This document shows, piece after piece, positions 23,407 to 31,825 of a stretch of 42,782 nucleotides of DNA (positions are counted from its first letter, which is position 1; every line of letters starts with the position of its first letter). The notes beneath the pieces are model-generated. The model made no database searches. It was not told the DNA's origin and was given only the letters and a program-made list of their open reading frames with translations. Origin of the DNA: Pedobacter antarcticus (GTDB taxonomy: Bacteria; Bacteroidota; Bacteroidia; Sphingobacteriales; Sphingobacteriaceae); contig NZ_FONS01000015.1 of assembly GCF_900112985.1 (NCBI RefSeq), forward strand, positions 1 to 42,782. Direction: 5' to 3'. The translations under genes and the position numbers were made by a program.

Positions 23407-26202
23407 CTAATCTACGTTATAAACTTTACTCACTGATTTTTTAGCGATTTTTTTGTCTTCTGAACTTACAGGCAGCTCAAAAGCTTTAGCTAAAATATAA
23501 GCCTGCTGATCTGCGTGTTGTTTAGCATAACCAGTAGCTGTACTGCTGCTTTCTTTTCTTGAAATCACCTCAATATCATTGAAAGCTGTTTTCCTGGTTT
23601 TACGCAACAGGTATGGCCACGCTCCCATATTTTCAGGTTCTTCCTGTACCCATACAGCATCATTTGCATTTTTATAACCCTTGAAGATTTCTTCCATCTG
23701 CCCCAGAGGCGTAGGGTATAATTGTTCTACACGTACGATTGCGACATCTTTGATCCCTTCTTTTTGCTGTTTTTCAAGCAATTCATAGTAGATCTTGCCA
23801 CTGCAGTACAATACTCTTTTAACGTCATCTGCTTTCACATTTGCATCGTTAATAACCTCTTTGAATTTTCCATTGGTAAAATCTTCCAGCGGGGAAACAC
23901 ATAAAGGATGACGCAGCAGGCTTTTCGGTGTAAACACAATTAAAGGCTTTCTGAAATCACGGCTAAACTGGCGACGGATTGCATGGAAGAAATTGGCAGG
24001 AGTAGTACAGTTAGTTACCTGCATATTGTAATCAGCACAAAGTTCCATAAAACGCTCTATCCTTGCAGAAGAGTGCTCAGGACCTTGTCCTTCATAACCG
24101 TGTGGCAATAACATCACTAAGCCATTCTCACGCTGCCACTTAGTCTCAGCACTTGCAATATACTGGTCAACTACAATTTGTGCTCCGTTAAAGAAATCTC
24201 CGAATTGAGCTTCCCAGATAGTCAGTGCATTTGGGTTGGCCATTGCATAACCATATTCAAAACCAAGTACGCCGTACTCAGATAAATGTGAGTTATAAAT
24301 ATCAAAGCTTGCCTGTTTCTCGTCCAGGTTTGCCAGTGGAATATACTCCTCTTCAGAATCTTCGAGTGTTAACACCGCATGACGGTGAGAGAATGTTCCA
24401 CGCTCTACATCCTGTCCGCTTAAACGAACACGTTTACCTTCTTCCAGTAAAGTAGCGTAAGCCATTTGTTCACCCATCGCCCAGTCGAAAATGTGCGTAG
24501 AGGTAGCCATTTTATTTCTTTCACCGAAGAGCTTTTCAATTTTCTTAAAGAACTTTTTACCAGCAGGAAGTGTACTTATTTTTTTAGCGATATCAAGCAG
24601 GACACTTTTGTCAACAGCGGTATCCGGAGAAACCAGGAAGTCGTCCGCGCTTGCGATTCTCATATCAGACCAGGCGCCGGCAAATTTAACTGCCTTATAG
24701 GTTGATACAATTTCTTTAGCTTCATTTAACCGTTGCTGCAAAATTCCACGGAATTCAACTTCCATTTCTTTCGCCATTCCTGCCTCGAGTTTACCCTCGC
24801 TAATCAGCTGCTGAACATAGATATCTCTTGGGTTAGCATGCTTTTCAATAGTTTTGTATAATAACGGCTGCGTGAACTTAGGCTCATCAGACTCATTATG
24901 TCCAAATCTGCGGTAACACAGGATATCGATGAATACATCATTTTTATATTTCTGACGATATTCCATTGCCAGATTAATCGCATAAACCAAAGCTTCCGGA
25001 TCATCACCATTCACATGGAAAACCGGAGAAAGGGTTACTTTAGCGATATCAGTACAATAAGTACTAGTCCGTGCATCCTTATAGTTCGTGGTAAATCCGA
25101 TCTGATTGTTAATCACCAGGTGAATCGTACCACCGGTTTTGTAACCATCAAGTCCGGCCATCTGAATCACTTCATATACAATCCCCTGACCGGCAACAGA
25201 AGCATCACCATGAATCAGAATAGGTGCAATTCTAGCGTTGTCACCATCATATTTAAAATCAATTTTAGAACGGGTCATTCCTTCAACCACACCATTTACT
25301 GTTTCCAGATGCGATGGGTTCGGGCACAGACTCAGGTGGACACTCTTACCGTCATTTGTGGTTACGTCAGTTGAGTAACCCAGGTGATATTTAACATCGC
25401 CGCCAAATGGAGATTCAGCACTGTATCCTTTACCTTCAAACTCAGCAAAAATATCCTGATAAGTTTTTTGCATGATATTGGCAAGCACATTCAGTCTTCC
25501 GCGGTGGGCCATACCAATTACAAATTCCTCGATACCCAGCTCAGCACCTTTTTCAATTACAGAATCCAAAGCAGGAATCAGTGATTCAGCACCTTCCAGA
25601 GAGAATCTTTTCTGACCCAGGAATTTGGTACCTAGAAAATTCTCAAAACTTACCGCTTCATTCAGCTTTTTAAGAATTCTTCTTTTTTCTTCAATGGAGA
25701 AATTAGGCGTATTTTGTACACGCTCCATTTTCTGTTCAATCCAGTTCAGTACTTCAGGAGTACGAACAAACTTATATTCAGCACCTACAGAACCACAGTA
25801 TGTTTTTTCAAGAAAAGCTACAATAGCGCTCAGCTTTGCTGCACCAATACCCAGTTCAACACCCGAATTAAAAACGGTATCCAGATCAGTCTTACTCAGA
25901 CCGAAATTTTCGATATCCAGCGTAGGCAGGTGGTGACGTCTTTCCCTTACAGGATTAGTTTTAGTAAACAAATGTCCACGTTGTCTGTATCCGTTGATCA
26001 GATTCAGGACATTAACTTCCTTTAAAAAATGTTCCGGAGCTGCTTCGCTGGTCACGCCAGCCTCTGAGCTTCTTCCAAAATCAAAACCCTCAAAAAATTT
26101 CTGCCAGCCGAATTCGACAGCAGCAGGATTTTCCTTGTAAGCCTGATAAATAGAATCGATGTATTCGGCGTTTGCGCCGTTGAGATAAGATAAATTATCC
26201 AT
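23407..26202 (-). CDS. sucA: 2-oxoglutarate dehydrogenase E1 component
   Basis: A full-length 931-residue thiamine-diphosphate enzyme that decarboxylates 2-oxoglutarate and passes the succinyl group to the SucB lipoyl arm. The N-terminus DNLSYLNGANAEYIDSIYQA is the E2-binding type. The ThDP-binding region carries IHGDASVAGQGIVYE and NNQIGFTT (about residues 310-375). The C-terminal transketolase-like domain has FSHRHAVL, LPHGYEGQGPEHSSARIERF and RHPLCVSPLEDF. It is the first gene of the sucA-sucB operon. A TAnnTTTG match (26228-26235) predicts a 22-nt leader starting just beyond the end of the light-regulator gene. Confidence 0.96.
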   Translation of the reverse strand: MDNLSYLNGANAEYIDSIYQAYKENPAAVEFGWQKFFEGFDFGRSSEAGVTSEAAPEHFLKEVNVLNLINGYRQRGHLFTKTNPVRERRHHLPTLDIENFGLSKTDLDTVFNSGVELGIGAAKLSAIVAFLEKTYCGSVGAEYKFVRTPEVLNWIEQKMERVQNTPNFSIEEKRRILKKLNEAVSFENFLGTKFLGQKRFSLEGAESLIPALDSVIEKGAELGIEEFVIGMAHRGRLNVLANIMQKTYQDIFAEFEGKGYSAESPFGGDVKYHLGYSTDVTTNDGKSVHLSLCPNPSHLETVNGVVEGMTRSKIDFKYDGDNARIAPILIHGDASVAGQGIVYEVIQMAGLDGYKTGGTIHLVINNQIGFTTNYKDARTSTYCTDIAKVTLSPVFHVNGDDPEALVYAINLAMEYRQKYKNDVFIDILCYRRFGHNESDEPKFTQPLLYKTIEKHANPRDIYVQQLISEGKLEAGMAKEMEVEFRGILQQRLNEAKEIVSTYKAVKFAGAWSDMRIASADDFLVSPDTAVDKSVLLDIAKKISTLPAGKKFFKKIEKLFGERNKMATSTHIFDWAMGEQMAYATLLEEGKRVRLSGQDVERGTFSHRHAVLTLEDSEEEYIPLANLDEKQASFDIYNSHLSEYGVLGFEYGYAMANPNALTIWEAQFGDFFNGAQIVVDQYIASAETKWQRENGLVMLLPHGYEGQGPEHSSARIERFMELCADYNMQVTNCTTPANFFHAIRRQFSRDFRKPLIVFTPKSLLRHPLCVSPLEDFTNGKFKEVINDANVKADDVKRVLYCSGKIYYELLEKQQKEGIKDVAIVRVEQLYPTPLGQMEEIFKGYKNANDAVWVQEEPENMGAWPYLLRKTRKTAFNDIEVISRKESSSTATGYAKQHADQQAYILAKAFELPVSSEDKKIAKKSVSKVYNVD

Positions 26203-26227
26203 TGTTTGTGAGTTGGTATAAGTATGG

Positions 26228-26235
26228 CAAAATTA
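26228..26235 (-). promoter_or_regulatory. Candidate -7 promoter element of sucA-sucB
   Basis: Minus strand TAATTTTG matches TAnnTTTG; the -33 position falls at the end of the MerR gene and is not a good match. Confidence 0.4.
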
Positions 26236-26256
26236 GGATTTTACCTTGTAAAACAG

Positions 26257-27135
26257 CTATAATTCTTCCAAAAATTCAACAATGTCACAAACGTTTTTCA
26301 AGGGCCTGATCTGATCATGAACAAGAATATCGAATTCAGAAATTAAACTGCCTGCAACTAAAAGAGGAATATTTAAACTGTCTAGAACCTTCTTGATTAT
26401 TTTGTTGACATCTTTACCCAGATTTAAGGAGGTAAGAACGATAAATCCATAATCCGGCTTATAACCGGATATGACTTTTTTTAAATCAGCGTAAGGGATT
26501 TCCTGTCCGAGATAGAGCGTGTCCATACCGCATTTTTTTAACAGATAACGCGCAAAAAGAAGCCCGGTTTCATGCATTTCCGCTTCCGGCAGAAAGAGCA
26601 GAAATCGTTTAGGATTAGCTTTATGCGGCTTCGTCAGCTGGTCTATTTCTACGATGATCCGGTCTCGGATCAGATTGGAAGCAAAATGTTCATGAGAAGG
26701 ATCGATCGCTCCGGTCTGCCACAACATTCCAACCTTTTTCATAAATGGAAAGAGCACTACGTCCATTGTATCTACCAAACCCATTTCGGCAATACATCCA
26801 GAAAGAATCTCGGCGAAAGCCTCTTCGTCATAATGCAGTGTGGCTTCCGACAAATGCAGCACCTGCGCGCTATCATTTCTATAATCAGCCTGCAGTTGCT
26901 CAACAAGGTCTCCAATCTGCTTCTTGCTCATCTTTGCAATTCTGCTGATTTTATAGCCTTTTTCGTTCAATGTCACGATATTAAGCAATTGCTTCAGATC
27001 ATTTTCATCATAATAACGAATATTTGTCGGCGTTCGTTTGGGAGGGACAAGGTTATACCTGGACTCCCATGCTCTGATGGTATGAGCCTTAATCCCGATA
27101 AGTCCTTCGATGTCGCTGATAGAGTATCTCTTCAC
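26257..27135 (-). CDS. MerR-family regulator with cobalamin-binding domain, CarH/LitR-like light sensor
   Basis: A 292-residue protein: N-terminal MerR winged helix (residues 1-72, YSISDIEGLIGIKAHTIRAWESRY), a helical-bundle domain (about 90-165) and a Rossmann-like B12 domain (about 176-292). Residues that hold adenosylcobalamin in CarH proteins are present: W139, then nine residues, then E149-H150, and E186-M-H188-E-T-G191, in which H188 would be the lower axial ligand. Known CarH proteins bind DNA in the dark as tetramers and let go when light breaks the Co-C bond. The residue after W139 is Gln, where Thermus CarH has the His used in the light state. Start is GTG at 27133-27135. It lies 82 bp downstream of the DASH gene and likely represses the local photolyase genes. 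Confidence 0.88.
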   Translation of the reverse strand: MKRYSISDIEGLIGIKAHTIRAWESRYNLVPPKRTPTNIRYYDENDLKQLLNIVTLNEKGYKISRIAKMSKKQIGDLVEQLQADYRNDSAQVLHLSEATLHYDEEAFAEILSGCIAEMGLVDTMDVVLFPFMKKVGMLWQTGAIDPSHEHFASNLIRDRIIVEIDQLTKPHKANPKRFLLFLPEAEMHETGLLFARYLLKKCGMDTLYLGQEIPYADLKKVISGYKPDYGFIVLTSLNLGKDVNKIIKKVLDSLNIPLLVAGSLISEFDILVHDQIRPLKNVCDIVEFLEEL

Positions 27136-27217
27136 TCCTTGGACAACAAAGCATAAACAGAAAATGTTTTAAAATGAATTTTGTTGAAACAGATAATCTA
27201 CTGATACGCTGTGGGGA

Positions 27218-28465
27218 TTAGACCTGAGCCTCCAGATTCAGCATTTTCAATTGCTTATCCAGGTCATAAAGATTTTTAGCCTTGGGCTCTACTGCCCCTG
27301 AAGCAATATTTGCCCAGTTACCCCAGTTACTGGCAGGAGAATAATCCAGCAGTTTCTGTTCAAAATAAAGCACGCCTTCAATCCAGCTGATCTTCAACAC
27401 ATGGACCAGATAGGTAGCCACCAGGATGCGACCTGCGTTACTAATCTGACCGCTTTTGTTCAGGTTACGCATAAAACCATCAACAATTACATGCCCGGTC
27501 TTTCCCGTTTTCCAGTTTTCGAGCAGCTGTACGTACACCTGTGGATCTGACTCTGCCTGAAGATGTTCCAATTTTTCAGTATAGAAATTCACCCCATGTT
27601 TTTTCAGCATGAAACGGAAGAAATCACGGAGCAGCAGACCTTGCAATATCGCACTAAGCACCGGAGTGGCTGCTTTACCCTCTAGTGTGTTTTTTATAGC
27701 CCAGTAAACTTTCCTTGGCGAAAGGCAGCCGGTTGCCAGATAAGGTGACAGATGCGTGGAAAAGTCAGATTTCCCTGCCTGACTCCTGTTGATTTTTGCA
27801 TGTACCGGAGAATCTGCGCGAAGCATCTCTTCCAGTTTCATGATCCCTGCCGCCTCTCCACCATGAATTATTTCTTCCGGGCATTCAGGAATAGCTGGCA
27901 TTTCACCCCAGCTTTCAACTTCCACAAAAGAGATTTTCTCAGGGACTGCAAGACATTCTTTGACCATAGCATCACGCTCAGTTTTCTTTTTAAACTGGCC
28001 GAAAACATCTGGAATATCTTTAATTGGAAATGGCAGATCTTCCTTATTGTATAATGTATGACCAATAAAGTGTCTGAGATTAACCTTTAGCTTCCACAGA
28101 TGGTCCTCTACCGATGAGGAATCGGCTGTCTCCTTATTAGATACCTCGCGGTGATGGTAGACCTCGGCAATATCGTATTGCTCCACTAATTCTGGAATAC
28201 AAATTTCCGGTTGTCCGGAAACGATTAGCAAATCACCTTGGAAACGCTGAAATGATTCTCTCAATGCCTGAACACTTTCAAGTAGAAAACGCTGCCTGCA
28301 CGGACCCGCATGATTACCATCGGACACCTCAGTTCCAGAAAAATCAGGATCGAAAATGTAAACAGGCAGGATACGATCTGATTTGGCAATAGCTTCCACG
28401 AGCATTTCGTTATCATGCAAGCGCAGGTCATTCCTGAACCAGACCAGTATTTTCCTCGTGTCCAT
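27218..28465 (-). CDS. DASH-type cryptochrome/photolyase, short C-terminus
   Basis: This 415-residue flavoprotein has the photolyase N-terminal domain (ILVWFRNDLRLHDNEML) and the FAD domain. PDVFGQF (152-158) is a hallmark of the DASH branch, and SNWGNWANIASG (379-390) matches the DASH FAD pocket. DASH proteins repair cyclobutane dimers in single-stranded DNA or act as blue-light sensors. After residue 390 the sequence does not follow the usual long conserved tail and ends within 25 residues, so it is shorter than many DASH members. It is followed by the CarH-like gene on the same strand. Upstream is a promoter (28505-28536) and 11-bp repeats (28471-28503) that look like a light-controlled operator. 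Confidence 0.85.
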   Translation of the reverse strand: MDTRKILVWFRNDLRLHDNEMLVEAIAKSDRILPVYIFDPDFSGTEVSDGNHAGPCRQRFLLESVQALRESFQRFQGDLLIVSGQPEICIPELVEQYDIAEVYHHREVSNKETADSSSVEDHLWKLKVNLRHFIGHTLYNKEDLPFPIKDIPDVFGQFKKKTERDAMVKECLAVPEKISFVEVESWGEMPAIPECPEEIIHGGEAAGIMKLEEMLRADSPVHAKINRSQAGKSDFSTHLSPYLATGCLSPRKVYWAIKNTLEGKAATPVLSAILQGLLLRDFFRFMLKKHGVNFYTEKLEHLQAESDPQVYVQLLENWKTGKTGHVIVDGFMRNLNKSGQISNAGRILVATYLVHVLKISWIEGVLYFEQKLLDYSPASNWGNWANIASGAVEPKAKNLYDLDKQLKMLNLEAQV

Positions 28466-28470
28466 TTTGT

Positions 28471-28536
28471 CTCGTTTAATTTAGATTAAATTCAGATTAA
28501 TTCACAAAAATATAGCATTTTTATCCGAAGGACTAA
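28471..28536 (-). promoter_or_regulatory. Promoter and 11-bp direct repeats upstream of the DASH gene (candidate CarH operator)
   Basis: Minus strand TTAG (28533-28536), 20 bp, TATTTTTG (28505-28512) fits the Bacteroidota promoter with one mismatch. Just downstream, at the predicted start site, AGATTAA occurs at 28483-28489 and 28494-28500 (11-bp period), and a weaker third unit gives TTAA cores at 28476, 28486 and 28497. CarH proteins are known to use about 11-bp tandem direct repeats, so repression from here is plausible. Confidence 0.5.
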
Positions 28537-28570
28537 TATAAAAGCGAATATTTACATAAGCAAAACAATC

Positions 28571-28604
28571 TTAAGCCATTATTAAGCGCATTAAACAAAC
28601 TTAA
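28571..28604 (+). promoter_or_regulatory. Phased TTAA repeats upstream of the oxidoreductase-photolyase operon
   Basis: TTAA cores begin at 28571, 28582, 28591 and 28601, spaced 11, 9 and 10 bp; the first two are both TTAAGC. They lie 25-58 bp before the ATG at 28629, about where promoter or operator sequences would be. No good TAnnTTTG was found on this strand. Confidence 0.35.
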
Positions 28605-28628
28605 ATTCAAGGTTTTGGTTATTCTATT

Positions 28629-29543
28629 ATGAAGCAGCACATATTAATCACAGGCGCCACAGGGATGTTAGGCAAAAAGCTCGTTTCAGCCTTACTGGAA
28701 CAAGGCCATTCCGTCTCCATTCTCAGCAGAAAACAAAAAGTTATTCCTGGGGTCAAGGTCTATCTATGGGACGTGGACAAACAAACCATTGACGAAGAAT
28801 GCATTGATGCTGCGGATTGCATTATTCATCTGGCCGGAGAAAATATTGCCGGTGGAAAATGGACACCAGAGAGAAAGCATAAGTTAATTAGCAGCCGGGT
28901 AGATTCCACTCATCTCCTGTATCGCACTATTGCAACCCGGACCAACCGCATCAGCCACTTTATTTCCGCTTCTGCTGTCGGTATTTATGGAGACAGGGGT
29001 GATGAAATTCTAACTGAAGAAAGCATACCCGGAACAGGCTTTATGGCAGAATGCTGCAAAAGATGGGAGGCCTCAGTGGACAAAGGACTGGCATTAGGGA
29101 TGCGTGTATCCAAAGTAAGAACCGGGGTCGTGCTGGGCAAAGAAGGAGGCGCACTGGAACCAATGGCTAAAGCGGTCCGATTTTTCGCCGGAGCGCCCTT
29201 GGGCACAGGAAAACAATGGGTTCCATGGATCCATGAAGAGGATATCGTCAATATCTATTTGCACCTGCTCGAACATCCCGGATACAGCGGCACATTAAAT
29301 GCGTGCGCCCCCTACCCGGTAACAAACGCCTATCTGACCAAAGCGATTGCAAATGAATTGCACAGACCTGTCTGGCCGATTAACGTACCCGAGCGGATTT
29401 TAGAATTGCTATTAGGGGAGATGACAGCTGTAATTCTTAACAGCAACAATACCAGTGTGCAGCATCTGCTTGACACCGGCTTTAAATTTAAATATACACA
29501 TCTGGAAGATGCCCTCGCTGCGATTTACAGTCAGAAACTCTAA
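28629..29543 (+). CDS. TIGR01777-family NAD-dependent epimerase/oxidoreductase
   Basis: A 304-residue extended short-chain dehydrogenase. The nucleotide-binding motif is ITGATGMLGKKLV at residues 6-18; the family pattern continues with HLAGENIAGGKWTPERK, SASAVGIYGDRGDE (likely Ser and Tyr of the active site), and GKQWVPWIHEEDIV. The C-terminal DUF1731 domain ends in LEDALAAIY. The reaction is unknown, but such genes (YfcH/SulA-like) repeatedly neighbour photolyase and light-regulator genes in several phyla. Here it is followed after 55 bp by a class I photolyase gene and is divergent from the DASH gene, so a role in light protection is likely. Confidence 0.9.
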   Translation: MKQHILITGATGMLGKKLVSALLEQGHSVSILSRKQKVIPGVKVYLWDVDKQTIDEECIDAADCIIHLAGENIAGGKWTPERKHKLISSRVDSTHLLYRTIATRTNRISHFISASAVGIYGDRGDEILTEESIPGTGFMAECCKRWEASVDKGLALGMRVSKVRTGVVLGKEGGALEPMAKAVRFFAGAPLGTGKQWVPWIHEEDIVNIYLHLLEHPGYSGTLNACAPYPVTNAYLTKAIANELHRPVWPINVPERILELLLGEMTAVILNSNNTSVQHLLDTGFKFKYTHLEDALAAIYSQKL

Positions 29544-29598
29544 ATATTCGAAGCAGAAAGCTAACAATCCGTAATTTCGGGGCAGAATACATTAAGAT

Positions 29599-30906
29599 AT
29601 GAAGCACAAAGATAAAGTCAGCATTTGCTGGCTGCGCAGAGACCTCAGACTGGATGATCAGGCCGCATTATATAAAGCTTGCAAAGCGAAGTACCCTGTT
29701 GTCTTATACTTCATCTTCGACACCAATATTCTCGATGAACTCAGCGACCGTGCAGATCCAAGAGTCACGTTTATCTACCAGCAAGTGCAGCAGCTGAACA
29801 CACAACTGCTTCCCTTCGACTCATCTGTCCGGGTTGCCTTTGGAACACCCGAGACGTGCTGGCCGGAACTACTGCAGGAGTTTGATGTTCAGGCTGTGTA
29901 CACCAATCATGATTATGAACCCTATGCTGCAGAAAGAGATAGTGCACTGGCAGAATATCTAAGTTCAGAGAGTATCCCTTTTTATACATTTAAAGATCAG
30001 GTCATTTTCGAAAAAAAGGAGATTACGAAGGCTGATGGACTTCCCTACACAGTATTCACCCCCTATTTCCGGCAATGGAAGAATAAGCTTAACGACTTCT
30101 TTCTGAAAGCTTATCCCTCGATAAAATACCTGAACAATACCTATAAAAAACAGTGGCCAATTATCCAATTGGAGGAGATAGGATTTCAAACCAGCACAAT
30201 GGAATTCCCCGGTACCGACTTCAGCGGCAAGCTGGCAGCATACGAAGAAAAAAGAGACTACCCTGCTGCCGATGCAACCTCACATTTAGGTCTGCATCTA
30301 AGGTTTGGAACAGTTAGTATCAGGACCGCAGCCAAAGAGGCTATTGATCAGAAAGCCGAAAAATGGCTGTCAGAATTGGCATGGCGGGATTTCTACATGA
30401 TGATCATGTGGCATTTCCCTCAGACTGTAACCCAATCCTTTAAACCTGCCTACGACCGCATTAAATGGATTAATGATCCGAACGATTTTCAGGCCTGGAA
30501 AGAAGGCCGTACAGGGTATCCCATCGTAGATGCCGGTATGCGACAATTAGCACAAACCGGTTATATGCACAACCGCGTCCGGATGATTACGGCAAGCTTC
30601 CTCACCAAACACTTGTTAATCGACTGGCGCTGGGGCGAGGCCTGGTTTGCCGAAAAACTATTAGATTATGAGCTTGCAAGTAACGTGGGCGGCTGGCAAT
30701 GGGCCTGCGGCTGCGGCAACGATGCAGCCCCCTATTTCCGCGTCTTCAGCCCTGAACTCCAAACCAAAAAGTTCGATCCGGACCATGCCTATATTAATCA
30801 TTGGGTGCCTGAATACCAACAAAAAAAGCATGTCCAACCTATAGTCGAACATGCTTTTGCAAGAGAAAGAATTCTCCGTGTATTTAAAGCGGCGCTTAAT
30901 CAGTAG
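29599..30906 (+). CDS. phrB: Deoxyribodipyrimidine photolyase (class I CPD type)
   Basis: A 435-residue DNA-repair flavoenzyme that uses blue light to split cyclobutane pyrimidine dimers. The N-terminal antenna domain begins SICWLRRDLRLDDQAALY. The FAD-binding C-terminal domain contains SELAWRDFYMMIMWHFP, GYPIVDAGMRQL, HNRVRMITASFLTKHLLIDW and GGWQWACGCGNDAAPYFRVF, which carry the conserved Trp and Asn residues around FAD and the dimer pocket. Length is normal. It is the second gene of the operon starting with the TIGR01777 oxidoreductase. Its final 80 bp contain a minus-strand terminator hairpin (30821-30858). Confidence 0.94.
   Translation: MKHKDKVSICWLRRDLRLDDQAALYKACKAKYPVVLYFIFDTNILDELSDRADPRVTFIYQQVQQLNTQLLPFDSSVRVAFGTPETCWPELLQEFDVQAVYTNHDYEPYAAERDSALAEYLSSESIPFYTFKDQVIFEKKEITKADGLPYTVFTPYFRQWKNKLNDFFLKAYPSIKYLNNTYKKQWPIIQLEEIGFQTSTMEFPGTDFSGKLAAYEEKRDYPAADATSHLGLHLRFGTVSIRTAAKEAIDQKAEKWLSELAWRDFYMMIMWHFPQTVTQSFKPAYDRIKWINDPNDFQAWKEGRTGYPIVDAGMRQLAQTGYMHNRVRMITASFLTKHLLIDWRWGEAWFAEKLLDYELASNVGGWQWACGCGNDAAPYFRVFSPELQTKKFDPDHAYINHWVPEYQQKKHVQPIVEHAFARERILRVFKAALNQ
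30821..30858 (-). terminator. Minus-strand terminator embedded in the phrB coding end
   Basis: On the minus strand AAAAGCATGT pairs with ACATGCTTTT around a loop of about 17 nt (the bases at its base can add one more pair) and is followed by a run of seven T. It lies 58-95 bp beyond the stop of the FKBP gene at 30916 and would end that operon inside the 3' end of phrB. A smaller GGCGCT/AGCGCC hairpin lies at 30890-30909 between the two stop codons. Confidence 0.65.
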
Positions 30907-30915
30907 CGCCGTGTA

Positions 30916-31818
30916 TTATTTAACGTCTACGATTTCAATATCAAAATCAAGTACAGCATTAGGAGGAATTGTACCATCTGAACTACCCGGAACACCATAT
31001 GCACGGTCAGAAGGAATAAGCACACGAATCTTACCACCTTTAGTGAGTTTACCAGGAATAACATCTCCCCAACCTTTAACAAATTGATCTTCTAAGCTCG
31101 ATGTATAACTACCGTCTATATTTGTTTGAAATACAGTTCCATTTAAGAATCTACCCGTATAATTCATAACCAGTTCAGTGCTTTTTTTAATTGGCACCGT
31201 ACCAGTTCCAGGTTGAGTGATGATATATTGTACTCTTGATGGATCTTTAACTACAGTCAGCTTATTATCAGCTACAAATAAGTTAATCTCCAGGTCATCA
31301 ATATCGTGCTGATGCTTTTCCTTATACATTTTCAGATCAACAATGATAATTTCATTTGATCCGATATTCAAAGTCGTATTACCATTTTTACCGAAAGCCA
31401 TGCTTGAAGGAAGAATGACCCTTGCATTTCCACCCCTGCGCAGTTTCGACATTGTTTCACGGACAGCGGTTAAACCTATCTCTCTGCCCCCTAAAGTAAA
31501 GCGGTCAGTGTAACCCAGTAAACTTAAACCAATCATATAATCGGAGTTCTTCGCAAAACTACGCCCATCAACCGTCTGGAAGTTAAAAGAGTAATAAACC
31601 GAATCTGAATTAACAACTGCTTCTCCATCACCTTCGTTCAGGATCTGGTAATAGTATCCCGAAGGATCTTTTTCTGCTTTGATATTATTTTTAGCAATAT
31701 AGGCCTCAATATTACGCTCGTCTAGCGTTGCTACAGTTTCATAATCTTTCTTACAGGCAGTAAAAAAAACAGTCAGACCAATCAGGGCCAGGGTAAATCC
31801 AGATAACTTTTTAAACAT
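30916..31818 (-). CDS. FKBP-type peptidyl-prolyl isomerase, lipoprotein with two FKBP domains
   Basis: From the ATG at 31816-31818 the protein is 300 residues and starts with a lipoprotein signal (GLTVFFTAC, lipidated Cys at about residue 22). Two FKBP-like units follow. The first (about residues 35-160) is divergent; the second (about 190-300) is canonical: MNYTGRFLNGTVFQT, KGWGDVIPGKL, IRVLIPSDRAYG and IPPNAVLDFDIEIVDV. It would speed proline isomerisation and folding of envelope proteins. It lies 7 bp downstream of another FKBP lipoprotein gene and forms an operon with it. An in-frame upstream start would overlap that gene and hide the signal sequence. Confidence 0.9.
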   Translation of the reverse strand: MFKKLSGFTLALIGLTVFFTACKKDYETVATLDERNIEAYIAKNNIKAEKDPSGYYYQILNEGDGEAVVNSDSVYYSFNFQTVDGRSFAKNSDYMIGLSLLGYTDRFTLGGREIGLTAVRETMSKLRRGGNARVILPSSMAFGKNGNTTLNIGSNEIIIVDLKMYKEKHQHDIDDLEINLFVADNKLTVVKDPSRVQYIITQPGTGTVPIKKSTELVMNYTGRFLNGTVFQTNIDGSYTSSLEDQFVKGWGDVIPGKLTKGGKIRVLIPSDRAYGVPGSSDGTIPPNAVLDFDIEIVDVK

Positions 31819-31825
31819 TATATAT

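Noticed and set aside
27181..27215. AGATAATCTA/CTGATACGC as an 11-bp CarH-type repeat before the MerR gene
   Set aside because: Only 7 of 11 positions agree and no third unit is present, so it is too weak to call.
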